A DNA stretch of 64,000 bases from Streptococcus mitis (GCF_000722705.1 NZ_JPFW01000001.1:1-64000); one strand, 5' to 3'; shown: positions 53,864 through 63,485, numbered from the stretch's first letter. Notes: generated by a model from the letters alone, not told the origin. Program-made: numbers and translations.

Positions 53864-54265
53864 TTATATACTCCCCCATACAATGATTCCTAACCACATT
53901 CCAAAAATCATAGCACCAGTTGCACAAATCATTATAACAGTTCCTTGTTCTTTATCACCTCTGCTTCTGATGAGATATCCTAAAACAATACCTATTACTC
54001 CAAAAATAAAAGGGAGAAATAGTAGAGAAGTTGTTGTGCAAATCCATCCCCATATTTTCAACGTTTTAGTATTATTTGGATTATTTGAATTTGTTGTAAG
54101 TTTCCTAGTAATGATGTAGTTTCCATCAGTACCAAAGACTTCCACCTCTTCTCCAACCTCTGGGAGGAAATCAAAGTATTTTCTTTCTATCTCTAGGAGA
54201 CTACCATCAGCCTTACCTAGATATATCGTTTCAATATTGTCCTTAAGTATTTTGTATGTATTCAT
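53864..54265 (-). CDS. Module protein with two membrane helices, family member 3
   Basis: 133 residues. The N-terminal module (YKILKDNIETIYLGKADGSLLEIERKYFDFLPEVGEEVEVFG) is close to that of member 2 (GKxDGSLxEI, GExVEV). Instead of an outer domain it has two or three hydrophobic helices (IWGWICTTTSLLFLPFIFGVIGI..., TVIMICATGAMIFGMWLGII). Function unknown. Confidence 0.65.
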   Translation of the reverse strand: MNTYKILKDNIETIYLGKADGSLLEIERKYFDFLPEVGEEVEVFGTDGNYIITRKLTTNSNNPNNTKTLKIWGWICTTTSLLFLPFIFGVIGIVLGYLIRSRGDKEQGTVIMICATGAMIFGMWLGIIVWGSI

Positions 54266-54268
54266 TAT

Positions 54269-54705
54269 TTATTCCTTTCTTATAAATGATTCAACCACTT
54301 CAACACTAGCTTGACTTGCTTTCGGTAATATGTCGTATACTGTACCATTTGTGAAGTAAGTGAGATTGGGGATTGTTTTGAATCCTACAGTTGTTTTGAA
54401 GTTATTCCAACTAGTCTTATCCATATTCTCACTATCCAAGTAATACACAGTTGTCCCAGTTTTATCTACTGCTTCCGCAAGCTTTGGAACAAATTCTTGA
54501 CAATATGGGCAACTCTCTCTCCCTGTGTATAGGTAAAACTTTCTTGATGTTGTATTTTTTGTTCCACAGCCTCTAAACTTATCTTTTGAAGTCTATTTAC
54601 AGCTATCTGGTAGTCTGTTTGTGGCAGAGTGGTTAAGTATGCTGTGAATGTGACAATGATAATAAGTAGTAGTGAAAGTAGAATAAGAACTTTTTTACTA
54701 TTCAT
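54269..54705 (-). pseudogene. Frameshifted thioredoxin-fold protein with a CPYC motif
   Basis: From ATG 54705 the product begins with a membrane anchor (KKVLILLSLLLIIIVTFTAYL) and reads to ...HQESFTYT. There a 2-nt excess in the short AC repeat (TATACACAGGG where TATACAGGG fits) shifts the frame, and the ORF ends at 54466. In the third frame the homology continues: GRESCPYCQEFVPKLAEAV...TVYYLDSENMD...GFKTIPNLTYFTNG...ending SFIRKE at 54269. The CPYC active site and cis-Pro (TIPNL) mark a bacteriocin-accessory/thiol-disulfide type thioredoxin. A sequencing error must be excluded. Confidence 0.75.
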
Positions 54706-55537
54706 CGCATCCGTATCCGTCTTTGTCTCTATCTAACCATGGACCGTATTGGGGGTCACTAGCAGGTATATTTACACGTCCTGCTTTTCGTGCTTCCTTA
54801 CAGTTTTTGAACGGTCTTAAATTTGATTGTGGAGCAGGTGTAGACGATTGTGTAGGAGTAGTTGTAGTGTGAGATGAAGCTTGCTCTTGTTCTTTTTCTC
54901 GTGAAGATGCTTTCCTTTCCTCCTCTTTTGATTTAGAGGCTTCAATACTTGCTTTTTCCTCTTCTTGTGCTTTCTCTGTTTTTCTTACTTCACTGATTAC
55001 TAAAGAGCCTTTACCGATTGAATCATATTTTTCTATAGATACTGTATTTCCTGTATAGACCATAAGTTCATTCATTTTCACAGCTAGTGATTCAGGTGTA
55101 CGGATAAGAAGCTTCTTACCTGTTATGTTGTACTCACGGTATTCATCTTTTTCTTCAATCCCAATTACCTCAGCTTCAACTTCGTAGAGTTTATCTGTGT
55201 TAGAGAGTTTGTGTGCTACCTCTCTCAGTGCTTTAGCTCGCAGTATGATTTTAATTTGTGGTGTATTTAGATAAGCATCTACGGCTATATGTCCAGTTGG
55301 AGACCATTTCTCTATTTTAGAGCTAGTTTCACTACTAGATGATGAAGTAGAGGAAGAAGAACTAGACTGTTTAACTTGTGAAGACTGTTTGACAGAATCA
55401 TTAGCCTTAGTTTGAACTTGTGAGTGTTTAGTGCTACCGCTAGTTAATAGTGTGAAGAACAAAATGAGGATAAGCAATAGTACAATAATACCTATAATCT
55501 TTTGTTCTTTGCTTAATTCCTTAAGTTTTTTAAGCAT
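54698..55537 (-). CDS. Membrane-anchored protein with C-terminal Excalibur domain
   Basis: 279 residues. N-terminal basic helix region then a membrane segment (IIGIIVLLLILILFFTLL, about 14-32), a Ser-rich linker, a ~130-residue beta-rich domain, a Lys/Glu coiled coil with a Pro/Thr linker, and an Excalibur calcium-binding domain at the C-terminus (FKNCKEARKAG ... WLDRDKDGYGCDE, DxDxDGxxCE loop). An extracellular, calcium-stabilised anchor function is plausible. It overlaps the next (frameshifted thioredoxin) gene by 8 nt and is first of the minus-strand array, divergent from the XRE regulator. Confidence 0.78.
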   Translation of the reverse strand: MLKKLKELSKEQKIIGIIVLLLILILFFTLLTSGSTKHSQVQTKANDSVKQSSQVKQSSSSSSTSSSSSETSSKIEKWSPTGHIAVDAYLNTPQIKIILRAKALREVAHKLSNTDKLYEVEAEVIGIEEKDEYREYNITGKKLLIRTPESLAVKMNELMVYTGNTVSIEKYDSIGKGSLVISEVRKTEKAQEEEKASIEASKSKEEERKASSREKEQEQASSHTTTTPTQSSTPAPQSNLRPFKNCKEARKAGRVNIPASDPQYGPWLDRDKDGYGCDE

Positions 55538-55721
55538 ATATATCCTCCTGATATTTAACTTTATTTAATGAAATAAAAGAAATATTTCCTAATAGTTATA
55601 ATTATATCACACAAACTTTAACAATAGAATATATTTTTAACAAATATTAAACTATAGAGAATGTAAACCTGATTGTTTAATCTATAAGATAGATAGTAGA
55701 TTTAACATAGAGGGTGAAGGA

Positions 55722-56048
55722 ATGGATGATATATTAGAAACTATAAGTAATCAGATACGAGATTTACGAGTTTCAAAGAAGATTACACAGCAAGAATTAG
55801 CAGAAAGAACAAATCTAAGTGTTCCTTATATCAGTCAGATAGAGAATAACCACAGAAATATCTCTTTGGAAACTTTTGTGAAGATTGTTGATGCTTTGGA
55901 AGTTCCATTGAGTGATTTTTTCTTACCTTATTCTGTGGCACAAGATACAGAGATGATGGAACTATTATTGAAGATTCAGAAACACCCACAGCATAAGATG
56001 ATTGTTCATAAGGTGATGGAAATACTTGAATTAAGCCAAGATAGTTAG
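55722..56048 (+). CDS. XRE-family helix-turn-helix regulator
   Basis: 108 residues. N-terminal Cro/CI-type HTH at about 10-65 (QIRDLRVSKKITQQELAERTNLSVPYISQIENNHRNISLETFVKIVDALEV). A short C-terminal helical part lacks a peptidase domain. GGGTGAAGGA precedes the ATG. It is divergent from the Excalibur-protein operon with 184 nt between, so control of that array is likely. Confidence 0.83.
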   Translation: MDDILETISNQIRDLRVSKKITQQELAERTNLSVPYISQIENNHRNISLETFVKIVDALEVPLSDFFLPYSVAQDTEMMELLLKIQKHPQHKMIVHKVMEILELSQDS

Positions 56049-56062
56049 TGATAAAAAGTACT

Positions 56063-56087
56063 AAAGTGTAATTTATACTAAATCTAT
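56063..56087 (+). repeat. 25-bp direct repeat, left copy
   Basis: AAAGTGTAATTTATACTAAA followed by TCTAT; a perfect copy is at 57503-57527. The two flank the frameshifted gene at 56450-57198. The 400 bases from 56049 to 56449 hold only this repeat and the terminator at 56298. Confidence 0.85.
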
Positions 56088-56297
56088 CCAACCATATATA
56101 GTTACTTTAGTATCTATTACTATTTCATCATGCTTAAAATTATTAGAGTCTCTCTCGAAGTGATTTTTAATAGTAATCTGTAGGTCGGGCGATTAGAAAT
56201 TATCTGTACTTTTTGTATATTGTGAGGATTATAGGTTACATTATTCAGATAAGGAATGAGAATTATTTTTCTTTATTGAAGAAGTCGATTAAAAAAT

Positions 56298-56338
56298 AAA
56301 AATAAAAAAGAAAGCACTGAATCTAAGTATCCAGTGCT
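56298..56338 (-). terminator. Terminator of the frameshifted minus-strand gene
   Basis: On the minus strand, AAGCACTGG...TCAGTGCTT stem then TCTTTTTTATTTTT. Confidence 0.75.
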
Positions 56339-56449
56339 TATCTATTACCTTAAAAATGTGTTATCTCTTATATAGGGGAACCTGTTAGAAGAACCCTAAT
56401 AATTGTTGTAATTACAAAAGTAAAAATTTCTACTGTTCTTATCAATTTA

Positions 56450-57198
56450 CTACTTTAATATTCCAGAAAACTTAACTTCATCAGGAGCCATTATATAACG
56501 ATTCACAGCGACTTCTTCATCGCTGAGTGTGTAATAGAATATAGGGCTATTTACTCCGTGGGATTTAGCAATTTTATATAAAGATTTGTTTAGCGCACTG
56601 ATAATTGCTCTAAGTTCTTTATTTGAATACGAAGCATTATTTTCTGTGAGAATGATTCTGATGCCAGGTGTTACAGATGTTTTTTCCATTTCAAGCATAT
56701 TTGCTCCTAATTGTGTATTTACTTTATCTACACCCTCTTGAATTGCATTATAGAAAGCATCTAAATCTACTTTTCTGTTTTCTTCATTAGATTTTTTTCT
56801 GTTTTTCCCGTTCTTCTTGTTCTTGTCTCTCCTTTTCTTCTTTAATCTTTTCGATTTGTTTATTAAGTTTCAATTCCACTTCATCTACACGGTAAGACAA
56901 GTTACCAAATTTTACCTCATAATCGGTTGGATGTGTATCTTTTAGGTGTTTAATTTCCTTTTTAACAGATGACAATTCACTATCATCAGAAACAAGCTTC
57001 AAAGCTTCCTCTAGCGTTATATTTGGTTTAATATTTTCTGTGTCATTTTCTAGTGTTTCAACTAACTTAGTAACACGTTCCGTATCTTTAGCATATTCTT
57101 GCTTACTATTGCTTTCTATTATATGAGCAAACCAAAAACCTAAAAGAGAAAATATCACTAAAATAGTTAGCAAATTTCTCAATTTTCTTTTTATTCAT
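56450..57198 (-). pseudogene. Frameshifted membrane-anchored protein of unknown function
   Basis: ATG 57198 has an excellent AGGAG 8-12 nt upstream but soon leaves the frame. A small indel near 57185 would join MNKKK to LRNLLTILVIFSLLGFWF, a membrane anchor. The middle (56787-57182) is a charged coiled coil (LNKQIEKIKEEKERQEQEER). A T7 run at 56792-56798 (A7 on the coding strand) shifts frame again; with six A it would read on as KKSNEENRKVDLDAFYNAIQEG...MLEMEKTSVTPGIRIILTE to ...KFSGILK at 56450. Two breaks suggest decay, or phase-variable homopolymers, or sequencing error. No family recognised. Confidence 0.65.
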
Positions 57199-57502
57199 AA
57201 AAAGACTCCTGTTTTATATTTATGTTTAAAATATTGTTAAACACTACCCTAATTATACCACAGTTATATATACATTAGTTAATGCTTTTTAATAATTTTT
57301 AACTAAAGTAAATATACAACCTTAATCTACAAGATGAATAGAGTAAAATAAAAAGTATCTAAATGGTACTTCTTACTTGCCTACTGAACTCATCACCATG
57401 AAATTTGTACTCCTTTTTGTCCACTTGGAGTAAAGTTTAATCTATTTTATTTAATATGTAAATTCTAAAAATACTACAGAATCAACATTTATAAAGCATA
57501 AC

Positions 57503-57527
57503 AAAGTGTAATTTATACTAAATCTAT
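57503..57527 (+). repeat. 25-bp direct repeat, right copy
   Basis: Identical to 56063-56087. Apart from this repeat and the purD promoter, the stretch 57199-57701 holds nothing I can identify. Confidence 0.85.
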
Positions 57528-57640
57528 TCTAAAGTCAAAATTTTTTTTGTCCCAGCCTCATTAAGTGTTTAAAGATTTAAAAAATGAACTAGCTTCAGTA
57601 AGTTTACTCTATGTTGTATTTTTCTACTTGTAGATATAAT

Positions 57641-57674
57641 TAGATTAAAACGAATGTTTGTGATATAATATTAT
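57641..57674 (+). promoter_or_regulatory. purD promoter with PurBox-like sequence
   Basis: AAAACGAATGTTTG (57647-57660) resembles a PurBox; -10 TATAAT at 57664-57669 follows TGTGA. The activator site call is tentative. Confidence 0.4.
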
Positions 57675-57701
57675 TAAATAATTCGCAAAAGAGGTTGAGG
57701 A

Positions 57702-58964
57702 ATGAAGCTGTTAGTTGTCGGTTCGGGTGGTCGTGAACATGCGATTGCTAAGAAGTTGCTTGAATCAAAAGACGTTGAACAAGTCTTTGTGGCTCCTGGG
57801 AATGACGGGATGACTCTAGATGGTCTGGAATTGGTAGATATCTCTATTTCCGAACATTCTGCATTGATTGAATTTGCAAAGGTCAACGATATTGCTTGGA
57901 CCTTCATCGGTCCAGATGATGCCCTTGCTGCTGGAATTGTGGATGATTTTAACCAAGCTGGACTCAAGGCCTTTGGTCCGACTAGGGCTGCAGCGGAGCT
58001 GGAGTGGTCCAAGGATTTTGCTAAGGAAATCATGGTCAAATACGGCGTTCCGACAGCAGCCTATGCCACATTCTCAGATTTCGGGGAAGCCAAGGCCTAT
58101 ATCGAAAAACAGGGTGCGCCTATCGTAGTCAAGGCAGATGGTTTGGCACTTGGGAAAGGTGTCGTCGTTGCGGAGACGGTTGAGCAAGCAGTCGAAGCAG
58201 CTCACGAGATGCTTTTGGACAATAAATTTGGTGACTCAGGTGCGCGTGTAGTTATCGAGGAATTCCTCGACGGAGAAGAGTTCTCTCTCTTTGCTTTTGT
58301 CAATGGAGACAAATTCTACATCATGCCAACGGCTCAGGACCACAAACGTGCCTACGATGACGATAAGGGTCCTAACACGGGAGGTATGGGAGCATATGCA
58401 CCAGTTCCTCACTTGCCACAGAGTGTAATAGATACAGCGGTTGAGACTATTGTCAAGCCAGTCCTTGAGGGCATGATCCAGGAAGGGCGCCCCTATCTTG
58501 GTGTTCTTTATGCAGGGCTTATCTTGACAGCTGATGGACCTAAGGTTATCGAGTTTAACGCTCGTTTCGGAGATCCCGAAACGCAAATTATCTTGCCTCG
58601 TCTGACGTCTGACTTTGCACAAAATATTACGGATATTCTCGATGGCAAGGAGCCGAAGATCACATGGACGGACAAGGGTGTGACTCTGGGTGTGGTTGTC
58701 GCATCCAAGGGCTACCCACTGGATTATGAGAAAGGTGTCAAGCTTCCAGCCAAAACCGATGGCGACATCATCACCTACTATGCCGGATCTAAGTTTGCGG
58801 AAAATAGCAGAGCACTGCTATCAAACGGCGGACGTGTTTATATGCTCGTCACCACAGCAGATGCCGTCAAAGAAGCCCAAGACACCATCTACCAAGAACT
58901 ATCCAAACAAAAAATAGAAGGACTTTTCTACCGAGCAGATATCGGAAGCAAGGCAATTAAGTAA
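57702..58964 (+). CDS. purD: Phosphoribosylamine-glycine ligase (GAR synthetase)
   Basis: 420 residues. It joins phosphoribosylamine and glycine with ATP, step 2. N-terminal LLVVGSGGREHAIAKKL, ATP-grasp domain (IVVKADGLALGKGVVVA; DHKRAYDDDKGPNTGGMGAYAP) and FNARFGDPETQ. Separated from purH by ~9.5 kb of accessory DNA, it has its own promoter. AAAGAGG precedes the ATG. Confidence 0.96.
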   Translation: MKLLVVGSGGREHAIAKKLLESKDVEQVFVAPGNDGMTLDGLELVDISISEHSALIEFAKVNDIAWTFIGPDDALAAGIVDDFNQAGLKAFGPTRAAAELEWSKDFAKEIMVKYGVPTAAYATFSDFGEAKAYIEKQGAPIVVKADGLALGKGVVVAETVEQAVEAAHEMLLDNKFGDSGARVVIEEFLDGEEFSLFAFVNGDKFYIMPTAQDHKRAYDDDKGPNTGGMGAYAPVPHLPQSVIDTAVETIVKPVLEGMIQEGRPYLGVLYAGLILTADGPKVIEFNARFGDPETQIILPRLTSDFAQNITDILDGKEPKITWTDKGVTLGVVVASKGYPLDYEKGVKLPAKTDGDIITYYAGSKFAENSRALLSNGGRVYMLVTTADAVKEAQDTIYQELSKQKIEGLFYRADIGSKAIK

Positions 58965-59155
58965 AGATATAAGAAAAAGCGACGCAGTCGCCAAACACGA
59001 TAATGGTCGTCGTGGTGAAAAGACCAGAACAGTATCTGTTCTGATCTAGGGAAAATTTGAGACCTTAGGCTCAAATTTTAGGAATGAAACCGAAGGTTTG
59101 CTTCCGTCCCCACCACCTAAGACCATTATCAAAAAAGAAGAAAAAAGGAAAAATT

Positions 59156-59647
59156 ATGACTAAACCAATTATTTCCATTATCATGGGCTCAAAATCCGAT
59201 TGGGCAACCATGCAAAAAACAACAGAAGTCCTAGACCGTTTCGGTGTGGCTTACGAAAAGAAGGTTGTATCTGCCCACCGCACACCAGACCTCATGTTCA
59301 AGCATGCCGAAGAAGCGCGTAGTCGTGGTATCAAGGTCATCATCGCAGGTGCTGGAGGCGCAGCCCACTTGCCAGGAATGGTAGCTGCCAAAACAACTCT
59401 TCCAGTCATTGGTGTACCAGTTAAATCACGTGCTCTTAGTGGCGTGGACTCGCTCTACTCTATCGTACAGATGCCTGGCGGTGTGCCTGTAGCGACAATG
59501 GCTATCGGTGAAGCAGGGGCGACCAACGCCGCCCTCTTTGCCCTCCGTCTCCTCTCAGTAGAAGATCAGGCTATCGCGACAGCTTTGGCAGATTTCACAG
59601 AAGAACAAGGAAAAATTGCAGAGGAGTCTACAAATGAGCTCATCTAA
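59156..59647 (+). CDS. purE: N5-carboxyaminoimidazole ribonucleotide mutase
   Basis: 163 residues. It rearranges N5-CAIR to CAIR, step 6b. Family motifs: [37 protein letters not shown]. The frame opens at 59084, but AAAGGAAAAATT precedes ATG 59156. It overlaps purK by 14 nt. The ~190 nt spacer after purD contains a GACGCAGTCGCC/GGTCGTCG-type imperfect repeat and no gene. Confidence 0.95.
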   Translation: MTKPIISIIMGSKSDWATMQKTTEVLDRFGVAYEKKVVSAHRTPDLMFKHAEEARSRGIKVIIAGAGGAAHLPGMVAAKTTLPVIGVPVKSRALSGVDSLYSIVQMPGGVPVATMAIGEAGATNAALFALRLLSVEDQAIATALADFTEEQGKIAEESTNELI

Positions 59648-60725
59648 AACAATCGGAATTATCGGTGGTGGTCAGCTGGGGCAGATGATGGCCATTTCTG
59701 CTATCTACATGGGGCACAAGGTTATCGCGCTGGATCCTGCGGCGGATTGCCCGGCCTCTCGCGTGGCGGAGATCATCGTGGCACCATATAACGATGTAGA
59801 TGCCCTCCGTCAGTTGGCAGATCGATGTGATGTTCTCACTTATGAGTTTGAAAATGTCGATGCTGACGGTCTGGATGCGGTTATCAAGGATGGACAACTT
59901 CCTCAAGGAACTGACCTGCTTCGCATCTCCCAAAATCGCATCTTTGAAAAGGACTTTCTCTCAAATAAGGCTCAAGTCACTGTGGCACCTTACAAGGTTG
60001 TGATCTCAAGTCAAGATTTGGCAGATATGGACCTATCGAAAAACTATGTCCTCAAGACTGCAACAGGTGGCTACGATGGGCATGGGCAAAAGGTCATTCG
60101 TTCAGAAGCAGACTTGGAAGAAGCCTATGTACTAGCCGACTCAGCCGACTGCGTCTTGGAAGAATTCGTCAACTTTGACCTTGAAATTTCTGTCATCGTG
60201 TCTGGTAACGGCAAGGACGTTACGGTTTTCCCAGTTCAGGAAAATATTCACCGCAACAATATCCTGTCTAAGACCATCGTGCCAGCTCGCATTTCTGATA
60301 ATCTAGCTGAGAAAGCCAAAACAATGGCAGTGCGAATCGCAGAACAACTCAAGTTGTCTGGAACCCTCTGTGTGGAAATGTTTGCGACAGCTGACGACAT
60401 CATTGTCAATGAAATTGCGCCACGTCCACACAACTCAGGGCATTACTCAATCGAAGCCTGCGACTTTTCTCAGTTTGATACCCACATTTTAGGAGTTCTA
60501 GGAGCACCATTGCCAGCCATTAAACTACATGCGCCAGCTGTCATGCTCAACGTTCTCGGTCAACACGTCGAAGCTGCTGAAACATATGTGACAGAAAATC
60601 CAAGCGCCCACCTCCACATGTATGGTAAAATAGAAGCAAAGCACAACCGCAAGATGGGACATGTGACTTTGTTTAGTGATGTGCCAGATGAAGTTGAGGA
60701 GTTTGGGAAAGGGATTGATTTTTAG
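59634..60725 (+). CDS. purK: N5-carboxyaminoimidazole ribonucleotide synthase
   Basis: 363 residues, ATP-grasp enzyme of step 6a. N-terminal [17 protein letters not shown]-binding [15 protein letters not shown], and [18 protein letters not shown] near the C-terminal third. ATG 59634 lies inside the end of purE with AGAGG upstream, so translation is coupled. Confidence 0.95.
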   Translation: MSSSKTIGIIGGGQLGQMMAISAIYMGHKVIALDPAADCPASRVAEIIVAPYNDVDALRQLADRCDVLTYEFENVDADGLDAVIKDGQLPQGTDLLRISQNRIFEKDFLSNKAQVTVAPYKVVISSQDLADMDLSKNYVLKTATGGYDGHGQKVIRSEADLEEAYVLADSADCVLEEFVNFDLEISVIVSGNGKDVTVFPVQENIHRNNILSKTIVPARISDNLAEKAKTMAVRIAEQLKLSGTLCVEMFATADDIIVNEIAPRPHNSGHYSIEACDFSQFDTHILGVLGAPLPAIKLHAPAVMLNVLGQHVEAAETYVTENPSAHLHMYGKIEAKHNRKMGHVTLFSDVPDEVEEFGKGIDF

Positions 60726-60734
60726 GACAAGCCT

Positions 60735-60962
60735 ATGATACAAATTATTGTTAATGCTTTTGTAGAAAAAGATAAGACTGGAGCAGTTGTTGAAGTCTTG
60801 TTTGCTAGTGCTGACCAAGATAAGGTGCAAGCTAAATATGAAGAACTAGCTGCACGATACCCTGAAAACTATTTAGCAATTTATGATTTGCCATTAGATA
60901 TTGATTTGAATACACTTTCTCATTATCCATCTGTGTGTATTGGAAAAGGGGAGTTTGAGTAG
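60735..60962 (+). CDS. Conserved small protein between purK and purB, unknown function
   Basis: 75 residues, no membrane segment or signal. IIVNAFVEKDKTGAVVEVLFASADQDKVQAKYEELAA, then DLPLDIDLNTL. The order purK - small ORF - purB occurs in reference pneumococci. Its position in the pur message suggests linked expression, nothing more. Confidence 0.7.
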   Translation: MIQIIVNAFVEKDKTGAVVEVLFASADQDKVQAKYEELAARYPENYLAIYDLPLDIDLNTLSHYPSVCIGKGEFE

Positions 60963-61025
60963 AAATCTTGGATTACCTAGATAGCTTATTCCCAACAGCT
61001 TAAGAAGAAAGGAAAAATTAACAAC

Positions 61026-62321
61026 ATGATCAACCGTTACTCTCGCCCTGAGATGGCGAATATTTGGAGTGAAGAAAATAAATACCGTGCTTGGCTTGAG
61101 GTGGAAATCTTGGCTGACGAGGCATGGGCTGAGTTGGGGGAAATCCCTAAGGAAGATGTGGCTTTGATTCGTGAGAAAGCGGACTTTGACATCGACCGTA
61201 TTTTGGAGATTGAGCAGGAGACTCGTCACGATGTGGTTGCCTTCACGCGTGCGGTTTCTGAAACTCTTGGTGAAGAGCGTAAGTGGGTTCACTATGGTTT
61301 GACTTCTACTGACGTAGTCGATACTGCCTACGGTTACCTTTACAAACAAGCCAACGACATCATCCGTAAGGATCTTGAAAACTTCACCAACATCATCGCT
61401 GACAAAGCGAAAGAACACAAGTTCACTATCATGATGGGGCGTACCCACGGTGTGCACGCTGAACCGACAACTTTTGGTCTTAAATTGGCAACTTGGTATA
61501 GCGAAATGAAGCGTAATATCGAGCGTTTCGAGCATGCGGCTGCTGGTGTGGAAGCTGGTAAGATTTCTGGTGCGGTTGGGAACTTTGCTAATATTCCACC
61601 ATTTGTTGAAAAATACGTCTGCGACAAATTGGGTATCCGTGCTCAGGAAATCTCTACACAGGTCCTTCCTCGTGACCTTCATGCTGAGTACTTTGCGGTT
61701 CTTGCTAGCATCGCGACTTCAATCGAACGTATGGCGACTGAGATTCGTGGTTTGCAAAAATCAGAACAACGCGAAGTGGAAGAATTCTTTGCCAAAGGAC
61801 AAAAAGGGTCTTCAGCAATGCCTCACAAACGCAACCCAATCGGTTCTGAGAACATGACAGGTCTGGCGCGTGTCATCCGTGGTCACATGATTACGGCCTA
61901 TGAGAACGTCGCTCTCTGGCATGAACGAGACATTTCCCATTCATCAGCTGAGCGTATCATCACACCAGATACGACTATTTTGATTGACTACATGCTCAAC
62001 CGTTTCGGAAACATCGTTAAGAACTTGACAGTCTTCCCAGAAAACATGATCCGCAACATGAATTCTACTTTTGGTCTTATCTTTAGCCAACGTGCCATGT
62101 TGACCTTGATTGAAAAAGGAATGACCCGTGAGCAAGCCTATGACCTGGTACAACCAAAAACAGCCTACTCTTGGGACAACCAAGTAGACTTTAAGCCACT
62201 TCTTGAGGCAGATCCAGAAGTAACATCACGTCTCACACAAGAAGAAATCGATGAAATTTTCAACCCAGTTTATTACACTAAACGAGTGGATGATATCTTT
62301 GAACGTCTTGGTTTAGGATAA
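61026..62321 (+). CDS. purB: Adenylosuccinate lyase
   Basis: 431 residues. It removes fumarate from SAICAR and from adenylosuccinate, two steps of AMP synthesis. Fumarase-superfamily motifs: [28 protein letters not shown] (catalytic His) and the signature loop [23 protein letters not shown] precedes the ATG. A terminator follows. Confidence 0.96.
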   Translation: MINRYSRPEMANIWSEENKYRAWLEVEILADEAWAELGEIPKEDVALIREKADFDIDRILEIEQETRHDVVAFTRAVSETLGEERKWVHYGLTSTDVVDTAYGYLYKQANDIIRKDLENFTNIIADKAKEHKFTIMMGRTHGVHAEPTTFGLKLATWYSEMKRNIERFEHAAAGVEAGKISGAVGNFANIPPFVEKYVCDKLGIRAQEISTQVLPRDLHAEYFAVLASIATSIERMATEIRGLQKSEQREVEEFFAKGQKGSSAMPHKRNPIGSENMTGLARVIRGHMITAYENVALWHERDISHSSAERIITPDTTILIDYMLNRFGNIVKNLTVFPENMIRNMNSTFGLIFSQRAMLTLIEKGMTREQAYDLVQPKTAYSWDNQVDFKPLLEADPEVTSRLTQEEIDEIFNPVYYTKRVDDIFERLGLG

Positions 62322-62330
62322 TTAAAATAA

Positions 62331-62384
62331 AATCGAGGTTCTATTACTCTATTTACTGGAGTAGAAGAACTTCGATTTTTTTGT
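62331..62384 (+). terminator. purB terminator
   Basis: AAATCGAGGTTCT ... AGAACTTCGATTTTTTTG long stem with T7. Confidence 0.85.
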
Positions 62385-62499
62385 TTATTAAAGCTTTTTG
62401 ATAAAAAAGATTACCAATATTTTAGTAAAATTTCAACAAATTTAATCTATCTTAACTTACATATAGAAAATACATTTTTAATGTCATCCAACAAGCATA

Positions 62500-62526
62500 G
62501 AAAAAGCCCAAGCAAGGCTCAGGATT
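62500..62526 (-). terminator. Terminator of the GntR regulator gene
   Basis: On the minus strand, GAGCC-TTGCTT-GGGCTTTTTC hairpin. Confidence 0.75.
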
Positions 62527-62531
62527 TCTTC

Positions 62532-63248
62532 TTAATGATCACGGTCACATGAAATGAATTTAATCTTGTAGTAATCCGCTCGTTTATATGTTTCGCTGTA
62601 TGCGAGAACCTGACCAGTAGACTCTAACTTAGTAGTCTTGGTTTGTAAAACGGTTGGAAATTGCTCATCGACCCCTAGGACCGAAGCCGCATGTTCTGGA
62701 GTTGGAAATGCTATTTCATTGATTTCTTCAAAATGTTCATCATTCATATGAATGTGGTAATCCAATTTGAAACGGTTATAGATAGAGCTATAATATTCAA
62801 GATTTGGATAATTTGCGTTGATGTATTGTTCTGGAATGTAAGATGTGTGGTAGATGTATACGACACCATTCGTTTCGCGTATACGTTCAATCTTGTAGTA
62901 GAACTGATCACCACGTAGTCCAAGTTTTTCTAAGTAGTTTAATTTGTTGCCACGTTCAATAGAAAGGACAGTAACTTTATCATCTTTAGTTTCAAAAACT
63001 TCTACATCTGAAAACTCTACGAGTTTATGTTTGCGTGCGCGTGAAACGAATGTACCCTTTCCTTGTTGACGGACAATATAGCCATCTTTGGCAAGGTCGT
63101 TTAAGGCGCGGACAACGGTTATAGAACTCACATCATACATTGCAATCAATTCTGCTTCAGTGTAGAATTTATCTCCACTGGCAAATTGACCAGAAATGAT
63201 TTTGTTCTTCAACTCATCTTTAATATATTGATACTTTGGAATTGCCAT
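62532..63248 (-). CDS. GntR/HutC-family transcriptional regulator with UTRA domain
   Basis: 238 residues. N-terminal winged helix (YQYIKDELKNKIISGQFASGDKFYTEAELIAMYDVSSITVVRALNDLAKDGYIVRQQGKGTFV) is followed by a UTRA effector-binding domain from about 90. It is divergent from bgaC, which it probably represses in the absence of a galactoside or aminosugar phosphate. The start MAIPKYQY at 63248 has GAGGTGAAAA upstream; an in-frame ATG at 63290 is rejected. In reference pneumococci strH lies between purB and this gene; it is absent here. Confidence 0.88.
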   Translation of the reverse strand: MAIPKYQYIKDELKNKIISGQFASGDKFYTEAELIAMYDVSSITVVRALNDLAKDGYIVRQQGKGTFVSRARKHKLVEFSDVEVFETKDDKVTVLSIERGNKLNYLEKLGLRGDQFYYKIERIRETNGVVYIYHTSYIPEQYINANYPNLEYYSSIYNRFKLDYHIHMNDEHFEEINEIAFPTPEHAASVLGVDEQFPTVLQTKTTKLESTGQVLAYSETYKRADYYKIKFISCDRDH

Positions 63249-63375
63249 ATTTTCACCTCGATTTTCCTTTTCCACTAAAAATTTTACCATAAAATTGAAA
63301 AGAATAGTAGAGTTTTGAATAAAAAAATTAGAATAATAGGGTATAAGGTTAATTTACATCGAAATTAATAGAAAA

Positions 63376-63421
63376 ACATACATTTTTATACATGGTTTTT
63401 AAAGTATACATTGTTATAAAT
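63376..63421. promoter_or_regulatory. Possible GntR operator region
   Basis: Repeated TATACAT words at about 63388-63394 and 63409-63415 within an AT-rich stretch between the divergent genes. The assignment is an inference. Confidence 0.35.
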
Positions 63422-63485
63422 TAGAGACTTTTATAAGTTTTTTGTGTAAAAGTTAGTTAAAAATGAAAAAAATTGTGAAAGCCTA

